A stretch of DNA of 64,000 bases from Curvularia sp. ZM96 (GCA_022457065.1 JAJGBQ010000001.1:558001-622000), one strand, 5' to 3'. Shown: positions 10,893 through 22,494, numbered from the stretch's first letter. Made by a program: numbers and translations. Notes: a model not told the origin generated them from the letters alone.

Positions 10893-11655
10893 GGTATTGT
10901 TATGCTGCGAGATGTGTTGTTGCTGAGTATTTATACGCTGTGAGCTACTTTGTTTGATCTTTGGCGTTGAGTGCTGTGAAGACGATACACCTTGTTGGTC
11001 TCTGGAGGTACTGTATGCATCCGCCTCGTCGTACGAATGGCGGCCACTGGGTGGGTCAGCAGAGTGAACGAGTAGTACTGATATGGCAAGACGATTTACA
11101 GAACAGGAGGACCAGGTGCTGGTATCTTGTCGCAGTAGGATATTCTGGTGAGTTGACCGTGTCGGCAAGCTGAGAAATAGCAGTAATGGTAAATACACAT
11201 TTTCTCGGGTAGGCGTTATCCAACTTGTTTTCCAGGAAAGCTCAACAGTGGCTATGCAGCATGGAGATAGGAGCAAGAGTGCACTCAACGTAAAGGCAAG
11301 TGCGATGTCAGTTGCGCGTGGTTGCAAAGGGCCTAGCGGCAAACAAACGTGCGTGCAGAGAACGCGGGCCAATGAGTGAAAGTACGATAGTGAGAAGTAA
11401 AAAGTGACAACTGCGTCAAACGGCCCAACGAGTCCACGTACTTGTTTCATTTATGCGAACGTTTTGAGCAGAGTGTGAAAATAAACATCAGACTATTCTC
11501 GATATTATCACTTCCAAGTCATTTAGAAAGAATACGGCGAAACTCTTAGCAAAAGTTGTAAACAGATCGACTCCGAGCGCCCAATCTATCATACAAGTCG
11601 TTGTTATGAGACTATCGAATGTGCATACCACACATTGCATCATGCATATAGTAAT
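10893..11655. other. Upstream region of the PAM2-like gene
   Basis: An open frame continues upstream of the ATG at 10892 to 11450, but it is Ser/Leu-rich without domain character and more likely leader or promoter. Nothing else is seen before the 3' end of the XLF gene. Confidence 0.4.
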
Positions 11656-13322
11656 TCAAAACCTCTTCTTCTTTTTTTGTTGCGCCAGCTTCTTTGCTGC
11701 CTCTTCGTTCCTTCGTTTCAGTTCAGTTCTCCGCCGTTCCGCCTTTTCTTCTGGTGTTTCCTCGACAACTCCCTGGACGGGTGTCACTTCTTTCGTTGCT
11801 TTCTCCGATGGCGGTGATGACGGTGGTCCCAAAGTAGGGGACTTCGTCCTCGTCCGGCTTTTGCTTGGGGATGTTGTAGTCGCGCGCTGTGAAAAATCAG
11901 CGTCGACGGCTTTCCCTTTGCCACCGATCTTGAAGTGCTTTCTAGTCTTTTTAGGCGTCACAGGAATCTCCGATTGCTTGGGAGATGGAGGAACTGATTC
12001 TCTCGTTATCAGAACATCATCAGGCTTGGGTACTGCATCTCGATCACCACGTAGCGGCGGGGGAGATGGCGATACCCTCCCAGGCCTACCACCTATACGA
12101 AAACCACCAGCTTTGGGTTTGCCCAAAGATGATGCGCCAGCTTTGGGCGGAGAGAGTGGTTTGGGCGACGTAGATTCCCGACGCAACGGTTGTGAAGTGT
12201 TTGGAACTTGGCGTTGACTCTGGCTCCCCAAAGGGGCGTCAAGGTCAACCTCGTCTTCAGTGCTATCACTCTCGTCTTTATCGTGCCCGTCCACGGAGGA
12301 GTGCTGTCTCTGCGCTGTTGTGGGTTTTGCAGACTTGGCAGCAAAGTTACGGGTCTATGCGAAAGTCAGTTGTAGTGCGCAGCATAACTCCATCATTGTC
12401 TCACTTTGAAATTTTCGTGAATCTCAAATTCGTCTTCCGTCTCTTCTTCGCTTGTCTCGGAGACATCCCCTGGCTTGAGAGGCAACACGGATTTCTCTGT
12501 GTTCCTCACTGGAGCCTTTGGTATACTTAACTGAGTTGGTACGGAGGTCCACCAGGAAGTTCCAAAATTCTCCGATTTCAGCTGTTCTGGAACTCTTGGT
12601 GTACTCTTGGCCAGTGCTTCCTGGAACAAACCCAATGAGGTCAGTTCCGAGTCTTTCAACTGCGCAGTCTCTTGCCTCCAGGCACTCTCATGGAAACGCT
12701 GCAATGCGGGAACATGCTTTGCGGCCTGCTCACGCTTGAGCATTCGCCTTCCCGCCCAGATACCACCCGCGCTAGGGAAAGCGGTAGCCAAGTCCAGGTT
12801 GCAGGAATCGAACTGATCCAGCAGTCGATTGATTGCCTTGTCTTTGCTGGTGATTGTTTGAATGAGACTAGTGATACGTTCATTCTGAATATGCGAGGAT
12901 ACAAGAAGCGGGAGAATGAGTTCGTTTCTGAGAACTGTAGACGTGCGCTTCTGCAGGTGAAATTTCCATGTCAGATGGCCGAGTGGCTCTGGAAGGCCAA
13001 TGCTAGCATGTAACGTGATGCAGTCCTCTCCATTGCGGGTCATCCGGCAAGTTGTGCCGTCTGCATTATTGAAAGGCTTTGCGACGTTTTCTAGAAGAAT
13101 GGCAAGCTGCGTCGGGTCTTGCTTGCTGACTTCGATTGGCGATTGCTCTTGAGAAGCTCGGTCCACGATATCATCCAAGCCCAGCTCTTCAGACCATATG
13201 TTACTCAAGTCTGTAAGATGCACATCATATGAATCTAGGGAGAAAGTAGGTTTGATGAGCAGCTGGGGGATGGGTTTGTCGTCTGCCTGCTCGCAGAGGC
13301 TCAGCACACGCCAGCAAGACAT
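11656..13322 (-). CDS. nej1: XLF/Nej1-type non-homologous end-joining factor
   Basis: Two exons (13322-12405, 12354-11656; 50-nt intron) give 538 residues. The N-terminus MSCWRVLSL, followed by LIKPTFSLDSYDVHLTDLSN and IWSEEL, is the XRCC4-like head domain of fungal XLF proteins. A helical segment near residues 145-190 would form the dimer stalk. Exon 2 encodes a disordered Ser/Pro/Lys-rich tail ending exactly in KKKKRF, a basic patch plus terminal Phe as in the Ku-binding or DNA-binding tails of XLF/Nej1 proteins. XLF acts in the nucleus, bridging DNA ends with XRCC4/Lif1 and ligase IV. It is divergent from cactin, with 279 bp between the start codons. Family length in fungi is typically 450-600 residues, so it looks complete. 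Confidence 0.85.
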
Positions 13323-13601
13323 GTTAGCAGAAGGAGAGATGAGATGCAGTTCTGTCCATGATGAATGTCAGGCAAAGGCAGGCAGATAAAGGCTGTCTAG
13401 CTCTAATGAGCAGCAAGACAAGGATGTGAAAGCTAGCGCGGTGAAAGGCAGCAGCGCCAAGGCATTGTTGCTAAAAGTGGATGCGGGTGCGGAAGGGGGT
13501 CCGTACGTCACTGGCCTCGGCCAAAGATTTCGCGACGGCGACCGCCCTGTACATTCAGCCCAACAGAATAGTGAGAATTGTTACCACACCCAACCATAAC
13601 C
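13323..13601. promoter_or_regulatory. Short divergent promoter between XLF and cactin
   Basis: Only 279 bp separate the two ATGs, so both 5' leaders and promoters must share this space. I see no clear TATA box. Co-regulation is possible but is inference. Confidence 0.5.
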
Positions 13602-15347
13602 ATGTCTTCGCGCGAACCTCCATGGCGTAACGATCGCAGCCGTCATGAACAGCGTAATGGGCCAGCATCAACAATTCCCGCAAAGCGCTCTGGCGACTCA
13701 CGAGCATACGACAGCGCCTCGAAACGGTCGACCAACGCGGCAGAGGAAGCCTGGGTGGCAGACGAGGATCGCTTCGTGTTGCAGCAGGCAAAAAAGAAGG
13801 CCGCATTACGCGTAAAGGGTGGACGCGCAAAGCCGATTGACTGGCTGGCCGTCACACTGCGCTTCATTGACCCTAATGAGAAATCGATCCTCGACGAGGA
13901 GGTAGAGGATCACGAGCTGGACGTTGTGGATCCCGAAGGTGTACTTGAGGGCTTGGACAACGAAGACCTTGCCGAGCTCGAGAAGGAGATTGAGAATTAC
14001 CTTACACTGGAAACCAGCAAGAGTAACCGCGATTATTGGAATGTGAGTGTTTGCGCCCAACACCGCTTTGGTATAGCTAACCAGGCCAGTCACTCAAAGT
14101 CATCTGCAAAGACATCAGACGCAAGTCCAGAACGTCCAAAGCCGAAGCACGCGGTACCAGCTCTGTAGCTGCCGACATTGACCAACTACTCGCACCAAAG
14201 TCGTACGAACAGCTCGAGGCCCTCGAAGTACAGGTCAAGAAGAAGCTGGACTCTGACGAGCCCATTGACTATGACTATTGGGAACAGCTGCTGCGAAGCC
14301 TTCGCGTGTGGAAGGCCAAGGCGAAGCTACGGCGCGTGTCGCAGGAGATTGTCAAAGAGCGGCTGCAGACGCTGCGCAAGCAACAGGCCGAGGCGGCTGC
14401 ATCTGTCCAAGGCAGAATATATGCCATGCTTAAAGGCAACGATGAGGCAACCGAGGTGCAGCCTACGTCTGTCGCATACGACGCAGCCATGGATCCAGAG
14501 CCCATGCTCAAGCTGCGTACCGAAGACAAAGCGCTGCCGCAGTCAGAAGAGAAGTCTTTCCTGGAGCACGTGACGACTGAGCGACGCAAGATTCAAAAGG
14601 TCGGCTACGTCCCCAGCCAGACAAAAGCAAACGACACGGCGGTGGCCAACAGCCAGCCTGCAGCGAGCCAGGCTGTGACAACAAGCGCTTCACGGTTTGC
14701 GCCCGTGGACAAGGAAGACTACTCGAAAGCCACCATGGCGCTGTACGAACGAGAAGTAGCGCGAGGGGTTGAAGAGGGCGAGGAGGTCTTCAATGCCGAG
14801 GAGGAAGTGACAACCGCCCGGCCCCAGTCAGACGTCAGCTACAAGCCCAGGAAGCCCCGCTACTTCAACCGTGTGCAGATGGGCTACGAATGGAACAAGT
14901 ACAATCAGACGCATTACGACCACGACAACCCACCGCCCAAGGTGGTACAGGGATACAAGTTCAACATCTTCTACCCTGACCTCATTGACAAGTCCAAAGC
15001 ACCCACGTACAAGATTGAGCGCGAGCATGGTCGGAAAAAGGGACAGTCGTTTGCACCCGCTGGTGAGGACGACACGTGCCTGATTCGCTTTATTGCCGGC
15101 CCCCCCTATGAAGATATTGCCTTTCGAATCGTCGACAAAGAATGGGACTACAGCGCCAAGAGAGAACGCGGGTTCAAGAGCAGCTTCGACAAGGTAAGCT
15201 TCGACCGTTGTGGCTTGGCCAGAACGCAGCTAACTCAAGGCAGGGCATTCTGCAGCTTCATTTCCAGTTCAAGAAGGTGAGTCAAGGTTGTTTGGAGGTG
15301 ATGATGGTGTCACAGCTAACATGTGGCAGATTTACTATCGAAAGTAG
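13602..15347 (+). CDS. cay1: Cactin, spliceosome-associated protein
   Basis: Four exons (13602-14042, 14090-15193, 15244-15276, 15330-15347) join in frame to 531 residues. Two 3' exons are tiny (33 and 18 nt). Residues about 50-270 match the cactin central region (EEAWVADEDRFVLQQAKKKA, then a KPIDWLAVTLRF block). Residues 400-531 are the highly conserved C-terminal cactin domain (YKFNIFYPDLIDKSKAPTY, DTCLIRFIAGPPYEDIAFRI, and the invariant ending HFQFKKIYYRK). Cactin is a nuclear splicing factor; the fission-yeast homolog Cay1 affects telomere maintenance through splicing of shelterin transcripts. The acidic segment after residue 100 (DEEVEDHELDVVDPEG) is also typical. The start is the ATG at 13602 in a CCATGTC context. 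The protein is shorter than animal cactin because it lacks the long RS-rich N-terminus. Confidence 0.92.
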
Positions 15348-16668
15348 TCGTGTTGTTCGCTGCGGACATTGAGGCTGTGCAGTCCACTCAATTGCAATAG
15401 GCTCTCACTTGCATCTCCTACCGGCGATGGAACGGTGTGCGGGGGTGGGTACTGCACGGGGCCCGGGGTGCTGATAGGTGCTTTTCCAGACATGCCATGA
15501 ATATCAGGCGTTTCTCACCTGCGCCATTCTCTGTGACGCCGTGCGCTGGCGGTGACCAACGCAGGACCTTGCTACCAGGCACCACGAGCGGTGTACGTAG
15601 GTACCTGAGCGGTGACGGCCTTGTTGTGAGAGCGGGCCAATGGCGGACAACACTGCCTCTCGATCAGGCCCAGCAAGGGCCATGGAGCAGCTTGACCGGA
15701 AATCAAGGTCTGGGAAATTGTGTTACACTCTGCTGTGGGGTCTGTCCGCAAACGGTTGCTCCCGGAAGCCTCTTTGCAGGCGCAGCCTACCTGACGGCAT
15801 CCTTGGGCCCTGCGCATATGTGCCGCCAACAAGCTTCTGTTGCCGTGCTTGCACGTGAGAGATGGAGTCTTCTTTGGTTGGGCAAGCGCTTGCTGCTCAT
15901 GGGGCAAGGCACCTTTTCTATGCCGTGGTCATGTGAGGCGGAAAAGAGACATTTTCCACAGGCTGGGTATTCTTACCGTGGGCAGCAACTGTTGGTCGGA
16001 CACGCCCTTTTCCAGTACGTCTAGAGCCCCGGCAGCGAGATCAACGATGGGAAGATTATTGGGTCGATACAAGGTCCAGACCTCCAGCGGTCCAGTGTTG
16101 CAAATAGTAGTCTAGATGGCATGCAGGATCCCGTTGTCGCTGTGCCGGCAGAGCAATCGTTGGCTGCGGTGGTTGCACGGATAGTCATCCCGACTGTCAA
16201 AGGCAGCAGTGCACCGAGCGTGTCCAGGCGCTGTTGCGGCCCGTGAGGCAATGATGCCATCGCAGCGTCTTTGGGTCGCCGTGATACCAGCCCTGCAGCT
16301 CATCGCGGTGCCAAGCCCTGTCTCCAGATCACCTCTGCCTTTGCCATGACCTCTCGCTTTCTGTTTGCCTACTCGCACGCTTGGGCGGCACCGTCAAGCC
16401 TGCAAATACGCTTGCAGTAGGAACCCGTAGCGAGCATCGGCGTGACAATGACAACCATCTCTATCCAATGCCATTCGCTCGTGCCCGGCTGAGCATGTAA
16501 ATGTCTTGCCCTCCGCTTCATTTCCGCCCATCGCTCTTCACTGCTCCTCCGTCCATCTTGCGCCACTTATCTGGTTCCACACGCGGCGCTGGCCCTCTCT
16601 TCCCCGTTCTCCCGTCTCGATACCCTCGCTTCCCACCGTTTAGCCTCGTTGGGGACGACAGCACAACA
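15348..16668. other. Long GC-rich intergenic region upstream of the forkhead gene
   Basis: This 1.3 kb holds several open frames (for example 15437-16024 plus) without domain, start context or conserved composition. A long promoter/leader is common for developmental transcription factors. The forkhead frame stays open up to an ATG at 16501, which is the alternative start. Confidence 0.45.
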
Positions 16669-18308
16669 ATGCCACATGCGCAGTCACCCCATCGCCCTTG
16701 TGCCGGAGACGCCTACAGCAGCTTCGATACGGCGCCGTCATCAGAGAGTTCCGCTTGTGCTCCCCTCCCACTCCCGCTCCGCGTTGCCAGCCCGATGCCG
16801 TCGCAGTCCTCCAGTACATTAGCCGTCGACGCACCTTCCTTGCCAACTGCTGCTGACGAACCTGCCTCTTCCAACCTCTGCCCCTCCGAGCAGCCCACGA
16901 TGAATCTAGACGAGCAACAGCGTATGCCGTGGCCTGCACCAGCCGGCCTTGTATTCAATCCTGCCAGTCAAGGTGGCGGCACCTACCAAGCACTTGATGG
17001 CTTCGCATCCAGTGCGGACACTTACCAATATCACTACACCCACAACGGCTTGGCATACGATGGCAACTACAAGCTCACATACCCTGTGCAGTACTCCAGC
17101 TCAAACTGCCCGCGCTCATACAATGGCATCGACCTGAGCAGTCTGCCTCATCACCTCACTGTGACGGACTCGTTTCCACCCAATGCCTACCACATTGAGC
17201 CACCCAGCCATCAGGATGCCATGGATCTGTCGGATCACGAGATCAAAACTCAGTTGATGCAGCTGAGCAATGACTATGATCATCCTCAGTACGCCTGTCC
17301 CAGAGCTGAGGACCACCACTACTGTCACAGTTCTTATGATGCTCACTCGCAAATGTCCACTCCTCACGATGATTCCCTTAGATACACCCATGATCTTGAT
17401 GCTGGAGAGGCTGGCGCGTTCGACAGGGAGCAGCCATATGCGCAATTGATATACCAAGCTCTCTTGAACGCGCCCGGACATACTATGATACTTCGCGACA
17501 TCTATGAGTGGTTCAAGAACAACACAGACAAGGCCAGCGCCTCAGAGACCAAGGGATGGCAAAACAGCATCCGGCATAACCTGTCTATGAATGGGGTACG
17601 TGGCACTTTCTTGACCTAACTGACTCTGAACTAACAAGGTGATAGGCTTTCGAGAAGGTCGATCAGCCCGGCGACGACGCTCGACGAGGTTTCATGTGGA
17701 GGCTCACCGAGCAAGCGGTCCGCGAGGGTGTCAAGTCAACAACTCGGTACCGCAGCAAGCAGCCCAACAAGCGCAGCCATCGCACCCAACAGCCGCAACC
17801 CCAGCGGCAGGCTTCTGGTGCCAAGGGCGGTCAAGCTGCCCGTCGCTCCGCCAAGTTGAAGCGATCAGCCCGTTTACAAGAAGCATATCTCAACCCCCAG
17901 CCTATGTCTCGATCTGTGCCGGCGTCTTTTGATCCCTCATATCATCGCCACGGCCTTCCGACCTCGGTCCCACCCTCGCCATACAATGGAAGCGAGGCAG
18001 ACTTTTGCTACTCTTCGCAGAACGGCGATTTCCCAGATAGCCCCACGCCCGATGGTTGCAGTACTATGGATATTTTCTCGCCTACAGCATCTTACATGAG
18101 CAGCCCCATGTCACACGGCATGCCCATCGCAGACACAGGGTACCTGCTTCATCAAAGCCCGAACGACAGCTTGTTCACAAACAGCCCTAGTCCAAGTGCA
18201 GACGAGCCGCGGACGCCACTAGACCAGGGTGTGTGGCAAGAGGACGTCGCCATAAGACCGTCATGCGTATTTGACGGACAACTTGTTTACCGAGAGAATG
18301 CAGGCTGA
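16669..18308 (+). CDS. Forkhead-family transcription factor
   Basis: Two exons (16669-17595, 17646-18308; 50-nt intron inside the DNA-binding domain) give 529 residues; an in-frame ATG at 16501 would add 56. Residues 256-330 are the forkhead domain: PYAQLIYQAL, ILRDIYEWFKNNT, then the diagnostic recognition helix GWQNSIRHNLSMNGAFEKV and a wing with GFMWRLTEQAVREG. A basic stretch (RSKQPNKRSHR, RRSAKLKRSARL) follows and probably serves nuclear import. The flanks are Ser/Pro/Tyr/His-rich and disordered, with probable activation function. Forkhead proteins bind DNA as monomers and in fungi control cell cycle or sexual development, but I cannot tell which subgroup this is. The intron position right after NLSMNG is a useful family marker. 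Confidence 0.9.
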
Positions 18309-19307
18309 AGAGCAACAAGAAAGACCCTACGCCGAGGAGGCCCCAATGGTATACCGCTTAGGAAAGCGTGGAACAACATCCAGTCGATCCACGCACTCGG
18401 CCTCTGCCGTCACCAGGCTACCATGCGCGGCGTATCATTGGACAGTCTTGGCTAGGCAATCGTCGTCATCACATCTTGTACTGTATCTCGGGTTGTCAGT
18501 TTAGCATTTGCATCTGCGTTTGTACCATGTATTGGCATTGAAAAGGTTCTTTTTTTTTCTCGCTATGTAACGGCATTGAAAAATGGTCCTTTTCTTCCTC
18601 GTTTTTTTTTCTATAGAAGTAAATTATCAAGCGTGTTTGCATATATATGCCTCTGATCTGTCGTATACCATAGTGACTGTTGATTCGCTACCGGCGATCC
18701 CGACTATGCTTGATTCGAAGGGGCCTGCACGCCACATCACACTTCAATACAGCTACAGCAAGGTGGGCATGAATGAGGCGACGACGCGACAGCTCGAGAG
18801 GCTAGAAGCAGCGTTGGGGGTGACGACAAGGTGTGAGCTGTCGCTTTTCTGCTGCGTCGAGAAGATGACTGCGTCCATGTGTGCTTTTTGACGTGGTGTT
18901 GTGCGTCATTGGTCAGGAGGGGTAACGTGGAATCTGGGGCTTTGGCTAGGATAAAATTCGAAGCTGGGGGGTTGTGCCTTGGGTTATGCAAACTGAAAGA
19001 GATAAGAGTAGGCAGGGAAAGAGGGGTGTCGACCATTGGTGTTCCGAGGTCGCTAGCGTGCTTTCTTAAGTCGACCCTGCTCAACATTGCAGTTATTTCT
19101 CTTATGTTGTTAATACTGGCTCGCCTGCGGCGATTACCCAGTCAAAAGTATCTTAGAAAGATGGCAGGCCGTCCCTCAATCCAACAGAAATAAAGAATAA
19201 AAAACAGAGTTTTGTCTGAGTAGTGATTCGAACGGAACGCGAGCCCCTGGCTCTACTCGAATCTAACTGTACTGAGGATATAAAAAGCTGAACTGGGTTA
19301 TTCTAGT
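18309..19307. other. Intergenic region, beginning of AT-rich island
   Basis: The 3' flank of the forkhead gene, with T-runs near 18549 and 18604. Open frames such as 18583-18891 have no domain. The hairpin at 19225-19263 is listed separately. Confidence 0.4.
19225..19263. repeat. Hairpin upstream of the 5S rRNA gene
   Basis: GATTCGA at 19225 pairs with TCGAATC ending at 19263, and GAGCC pairs with GGCTC around a CCT loop, with an unpaired bulge between the two stems. The sequence resembles a tRNA T-arm (TTCGAATC on the minus strand), but the rest of a tRNA is missing. It may be a tRNA-derived relic or chance. Confidence 0.3.
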
Positions 19308-19427
19308 ACATACGGCCATAGGCTTCAGAATATCAGCGGATCCCGTTCGATCTCCGGTACTTAAGCTGAAGACCGGCGGACTAGTAGTCAGGTGGGTGAC
19401 CACTGGCGAATCCCCGCTGTCGTATGT
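19308..19427 (+). rRNA. 5S ribosomal RNA
   Basis: The 120-nt segment begins ACATACGGCCATA and ends GTCGTATGT, so the two ends pair as helix I. It contains the conserved internal promoter and loop regions: GGATCCCGTTCGATCTCCG, GTACTTAAGC and GGTGGGTGACCACTGGCGAA. It is followed by a T-run, the RNA polymerase III terminator. A TATA-like AGGATATAAAAAGC lies about 30 bp upstream. A single isolated copy fits fungi with dispersed 5S genes. A partial, mutated relative lies at 23441-23497. Confidence 0.95.
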
Positions 19428-19714
19428 TTTTGATTTTTCCTTTTTTGCACATAGTCATGTGCGGTTGGGAGCAACATGGTAATAGCTTACCTCACGGCAG
19501 GACTCGTTGCGCTGTCACATCAGCAATTTCCAGTATTATTAAAGTAGTTTTAATAGAAAAGAATTATGGATATGAAAGACTGATTTTCGATCTCTACAGA
19601 CGTTATTAGTCAAGTTATTGTGGTGCTATAGTACTTCAAAGATAGCGGTTGCATTAAAATTTAGTAAGGTAAAACGCTAGCGCGAATAGATCACTGCGCT
19701 CAACTCTATAGATC
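19428..19714. other. AT-rich flank of the 5S gene
   Basis: About 100 bp after the 5S gene (GTCATGTGCGGTTGGGAGC and CTCACGGCA) recurs, with changes, after the partial 5S copy near 23520-23600. This shows that the duplicated unit was larger than the rRNA gene. No ORF of interest is seen. Confidence 0.4.
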
Positions 19715-21331
19715 TCAAGGATCTTTTATAATGACTAGATTGTTCTTGCTAGCAGCATTATGCTTGCAAACGTCCTTGCCTCTAAGCGCCAATTCAAAGA
19801 AGGAATACAGCTCTACAAAGCTATAGGCAAGAATGGTCGGCAACATTAAGATCCAATGCAACATGCCTCTTGTAACCCCCCAAAGGCCTTTGTTATATTT
19901 GTTATCGCTATCGCCAGGTGTAGGTAGGCTCCAACGAACGAGGATGGTAACGATAAGCAAAAACGCATATTGTGTTCCCAAGAAGATGAAGCAGATGGTT
20001 GAAAAAGTAGGATCGTGGATGAAGAGTTGATCATGTTCGGCAGCAACCATGTTGACGAGCTGTACAACAATGGGGGAAATTACAGAGAAGATGGCGCTGG
20101 CGCAGAGAACGAGGCCATAGTAGATGAAGAAGCGAGTAGCCCAGCTGATGGACAGATAGAGCCCAGGGATTCGGTAAGTCTTGACAATGAAGTAGTGGAA
20201 GACTTCGCCGGCGCCAATGGTCCATCGGCGAACCTGAAGGGCCCATTCGCGAATTTCATCTACGTAGTTGGCGCCAGAGGTCGGTCCGTTGATGGAAATG
20301 AGATTCAAAGGTCGGATGTGGATTTCTCGTTGTGTGATGATGGTGTAGCGAATCAAGGCAATAATATCCTCCATCTGATAGGCCGGGTGGGTAAAGGCGC
20401 CCTCCTCCAACAACTTGACGCTGAGAGAGTAATGAGACATGGGATTGATGTTCCAGGGAATCAAAACGCCCATGAAGAAAAAGGTACGTAAAACACCAGT
20501 GATATCGACAAAGAAAGGCATGGAGTCGCGTCTGTAGATGATGATGGACTGCCAGATAGAGGAGTGGCGGTCGTCGAAATCCAGCTTGTAGTACTGGGTT
20601 TCCAGTTCTAGCAAATATTCGGGATCGAAAACTGAGTCGCAGTCGCAGTTGGTAAAGATATGTTCGTATTTCTCATAGTTGTAGTCGGCATCTTGACGGA
20701 GGATCTGTAGGCCTTGGCGACAAGCGTAGTTCATGTTGGAGCACTTGCCCGGGATCTCGCCAGGAATGCCAGAAGGATGGAAGGTGACGATGAGACGGAG
20801 GAATTTGCTCTTATACTTTGCATAGATCTCGTTATATTTAGCCTCCTTGTCAGGTGTGCAACATTCCATCCCAATGATGACGGAGAGGCGAGATTTGGCA
20901 TCTTTTTGCCGCACGAGAGAGTCCAAGGTGGTTTGTAGTACGCTTATGGGTTCCTTGTACAAGGTCATGGCAACTATGTGACGAATGGTTGAGTAGTTGT
21001 TGGCGGTGATATCAGCTGATTCGACATCTTGGGCTTTTGTGGTCTTGAGCTTGTTTCGGCTGTTAATGGCTAGTGTTCGACGAATGGCGCAAATGGTGGC
21101 TACCAGCCAGATGAGTTGGAATAGACCGATAATGATTATGATGACGATGTTGGTTGCTTGGTTGACATAAGGAATAAGCGGCATCCATATTGGAAAGAGA
21201 AGAAAGACAAAGATTATTAGGAGAAATAATAGGTTCCAGCGGATATAGCGGTTGGCCGCTTCTAGTTTTGCAGCGTTGATGCCACTGTCTAGGCTGTCCA
21301 GAGAGGCGGAGGTTGGTAATGATGAAGGCAT
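19715..21331 (-). CDS. Membrane GT2 family glycosyltransferase
   Basis: Single exon, 538 residues. Two N-terminal membrane helices (about 33-52 and 60-82) precede a cytosolic GT-A catalytic domain. The metal/sugar-nucleotide DxD motif is DCD at 230-232 (in FTNCDCDSVF), the catalytic ED pair is at 321-322, and the processive-enzyme QxxRW motif is QVRRW at 366-370. Further helices lie at about 401-435, 445-465 and 490-512. This layout is that of membrane polysaccharide synthases related to chitin, cellulose and hyaluronan synthases and to fungal CPS1-like GT2 enzymes. The sugar used and polymer made cannot be told. It lies alone in an AT-rich island between two 5S-related sequences, with all key residues intact, so it is probably an active accessory gene. 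Confidence 0.85.
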   Translation of the reverse strand: MPSSLPTSASLDSLDSGINAAKLEAANRYIRWNLLFLLIIFVFLLFPIWMPLIPYVNQATNIVIIIIIGLFQLIWLVATICAIRRTLAINSRNKLKTTKAQDVESADITANNYSTIRHIVAMTLYKEPISVLQTTLDSLVRQKDAKSRLSVIIGMECCTPDKEAKYNEIYAKYKSKFLRLIVTFHPSGIPGEIPGKCSNMNYACRQGLQILRQDADYNYEKYEHIFTNCDCDSVFDPEYLLELETQYYKLDFDDRHSSIWQSIIIYRRDSMPFFVDITGVLRTFFFMGVLIPWNINPMSHYSLSVKLLEEGAFTHPAYQMEDIIALIRYTIITQREIHIRPLNLISINGPTSGANYVDEIREWALQVRRWTIGAGEVFHYFIVKTYRIPGLYLSISWATRFFIYYGLVLCASAIFSVISPIVVQLVNMVAAEHDQLFIHDPTFSTICFIFLGTQYAFLLIVTILVRWSLPTPGDSDNKYNKGLWGVTRGMLHWILMLPTILAYSFVELYSFFELALRGKDVCKHNAASKNNLVIIKDP

Positions 21332-22167
21332 ATTAGGGAAAATTATCTACAAGGAGAAAACGAATATGAGTAGTTCTTCTCTTTTTATATCTGCTTAGTG
21401 CGTACGTACTCGTTTTTCCATGATTCGGGAACCATCTCTTTCGGTACACTCCTGAGGCGTTAACGGCATGGCACATATGATGGCATTCACTAGCACTAGT
21501 CATCTTAGCGATAGCATAGCTAAATACGGTTGGGGATGGTGGTACGTGCATTGATCTTGGAATGTCCTTTGGGGATTCACCATTCACCAGACAAAGGTAT
21601 GTCAAGCTACCGTCAAAGTCACGACTGCTCAGCATGCACACGCATCTACAATCACGAGTTGAGGCTTAATTCGAAAACAACTCCATCATAGAGAGCACAC
21701 TCATGATGATGAACAAATTCCTCGGGAATAGTGCTGTGGAACGTGGCGTCGATGTGGCTGGCGTCGTCCAGCTGTCTAGAAACCGGCAATGGAAAAGCCA
21801 CAGCCACAGTAGTGACATGAGCACCCTACGAAGACGCTCAGAGAGCTCCCATTATATTGCTTACTCGGAGCTTAACCTCACACAGATGGAAGCGATAATT
21901 AGAGACGACATGTTTTTGGGGTTCGCGTATAGCAAAAGCCACCAAGACTAGCCTCCTTCGTGATTCGTGCGTCCATGGCGTATCTAATGAAGCTGGCGTG
22001 ATTTGTCCCCTTGTTGTTGAGATTTGTCCCTTGCGCTAACGTTCGTGGAAATTAACGACTTAACCGAGCTTGGCGCGTTATCTATAAGTACACATGATAA
22101 CAGTATGACAACTACACGTCTTCGCGCCACGTAGAGTTCTTCACACTATTCCCTGTGTTGTGGTCAG
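21332..22167. other. Intergenic region
   Basis: Promoter side of the glycosyltransferase gene, then AT-rich sequence. A short direct repeat (GATTTGTCCC) occurs twice near 21999-22030. No supported gene. Confidence 0.4.
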
Positions 22168-22439
22168 TGTAACGGCACAGTACCCGAACCTGCTCAGTAG
22201 CCGTCTAGCTGATATATCCAAGATTGATCCGAACCAGACCCGAGTCAGATCCGTATCGGCAGGTATAATAAGTACAGACTATTCTACATAGTTGTTCTGT
22301 AGATTTTTATTATCCTTTCGTACAAGGCCTATAGGTGTCTATCAAATCAAGGCTCATTTGACGTCCCACGCACTCCTATATACCTCTGAGTAACTCTACT
22401 GCCGATACTGATCCGACTAGTCTTGCCTGTGCCGTTACA
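22168..22439. mobile_element. Probable solo LTR (or MITE) with target-site duplication
   Basis: The 272-bp unit begins TGTAACGGCACAG and ends with its perfect complement CTGTGCCGTTACA, flanked on both sides by GTCAG (22163-22167 and 22440-22444). TG..CA ends, a 5-bp duplication and an internal TATAATAAGTA box fit a solo LTR of a retrotransposon. Inner sequences also pair (GATCCGTATCGGCAG near 22239 with CTGCCGATACTGATC), so a non-autonomous inverted-repeat element is the alternative. Confidence 0.7.
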
Positions 22440-22494
22440 GTCAGTTATCTCTCGTCCTGCGTATATAGCTATGGAAGCTATGGAAGCTATTCTA

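Noticed and set aside
10893..11450. Upstream extension of the first exon of the PAM2-like gene
   Set aside because: Open frame but Leu/Ser-rich without protein character; the ATG at 10892 begins the Ser/Thr-rich protein.
15437..16024. Open frame of 195 codons upstream of the forkhead gene
   Set aside because: No domain, Cys/Trp/Arg-rich composition typical of a shadow frame in GC-rich DNA, with overlapping frames on the other strand.
16501..16668. Upstream in-frame start for the forkhead gene
   Set aside because: The added 56 residues look like translated leader; the ATG at 16669 has the better context. Kept as an alternative only.
19225..19263. tRNA gene
   Set aside because: A T-arm-like TTCGAATC is present, but no acceptor, D or anticodon arms can be folded around it.
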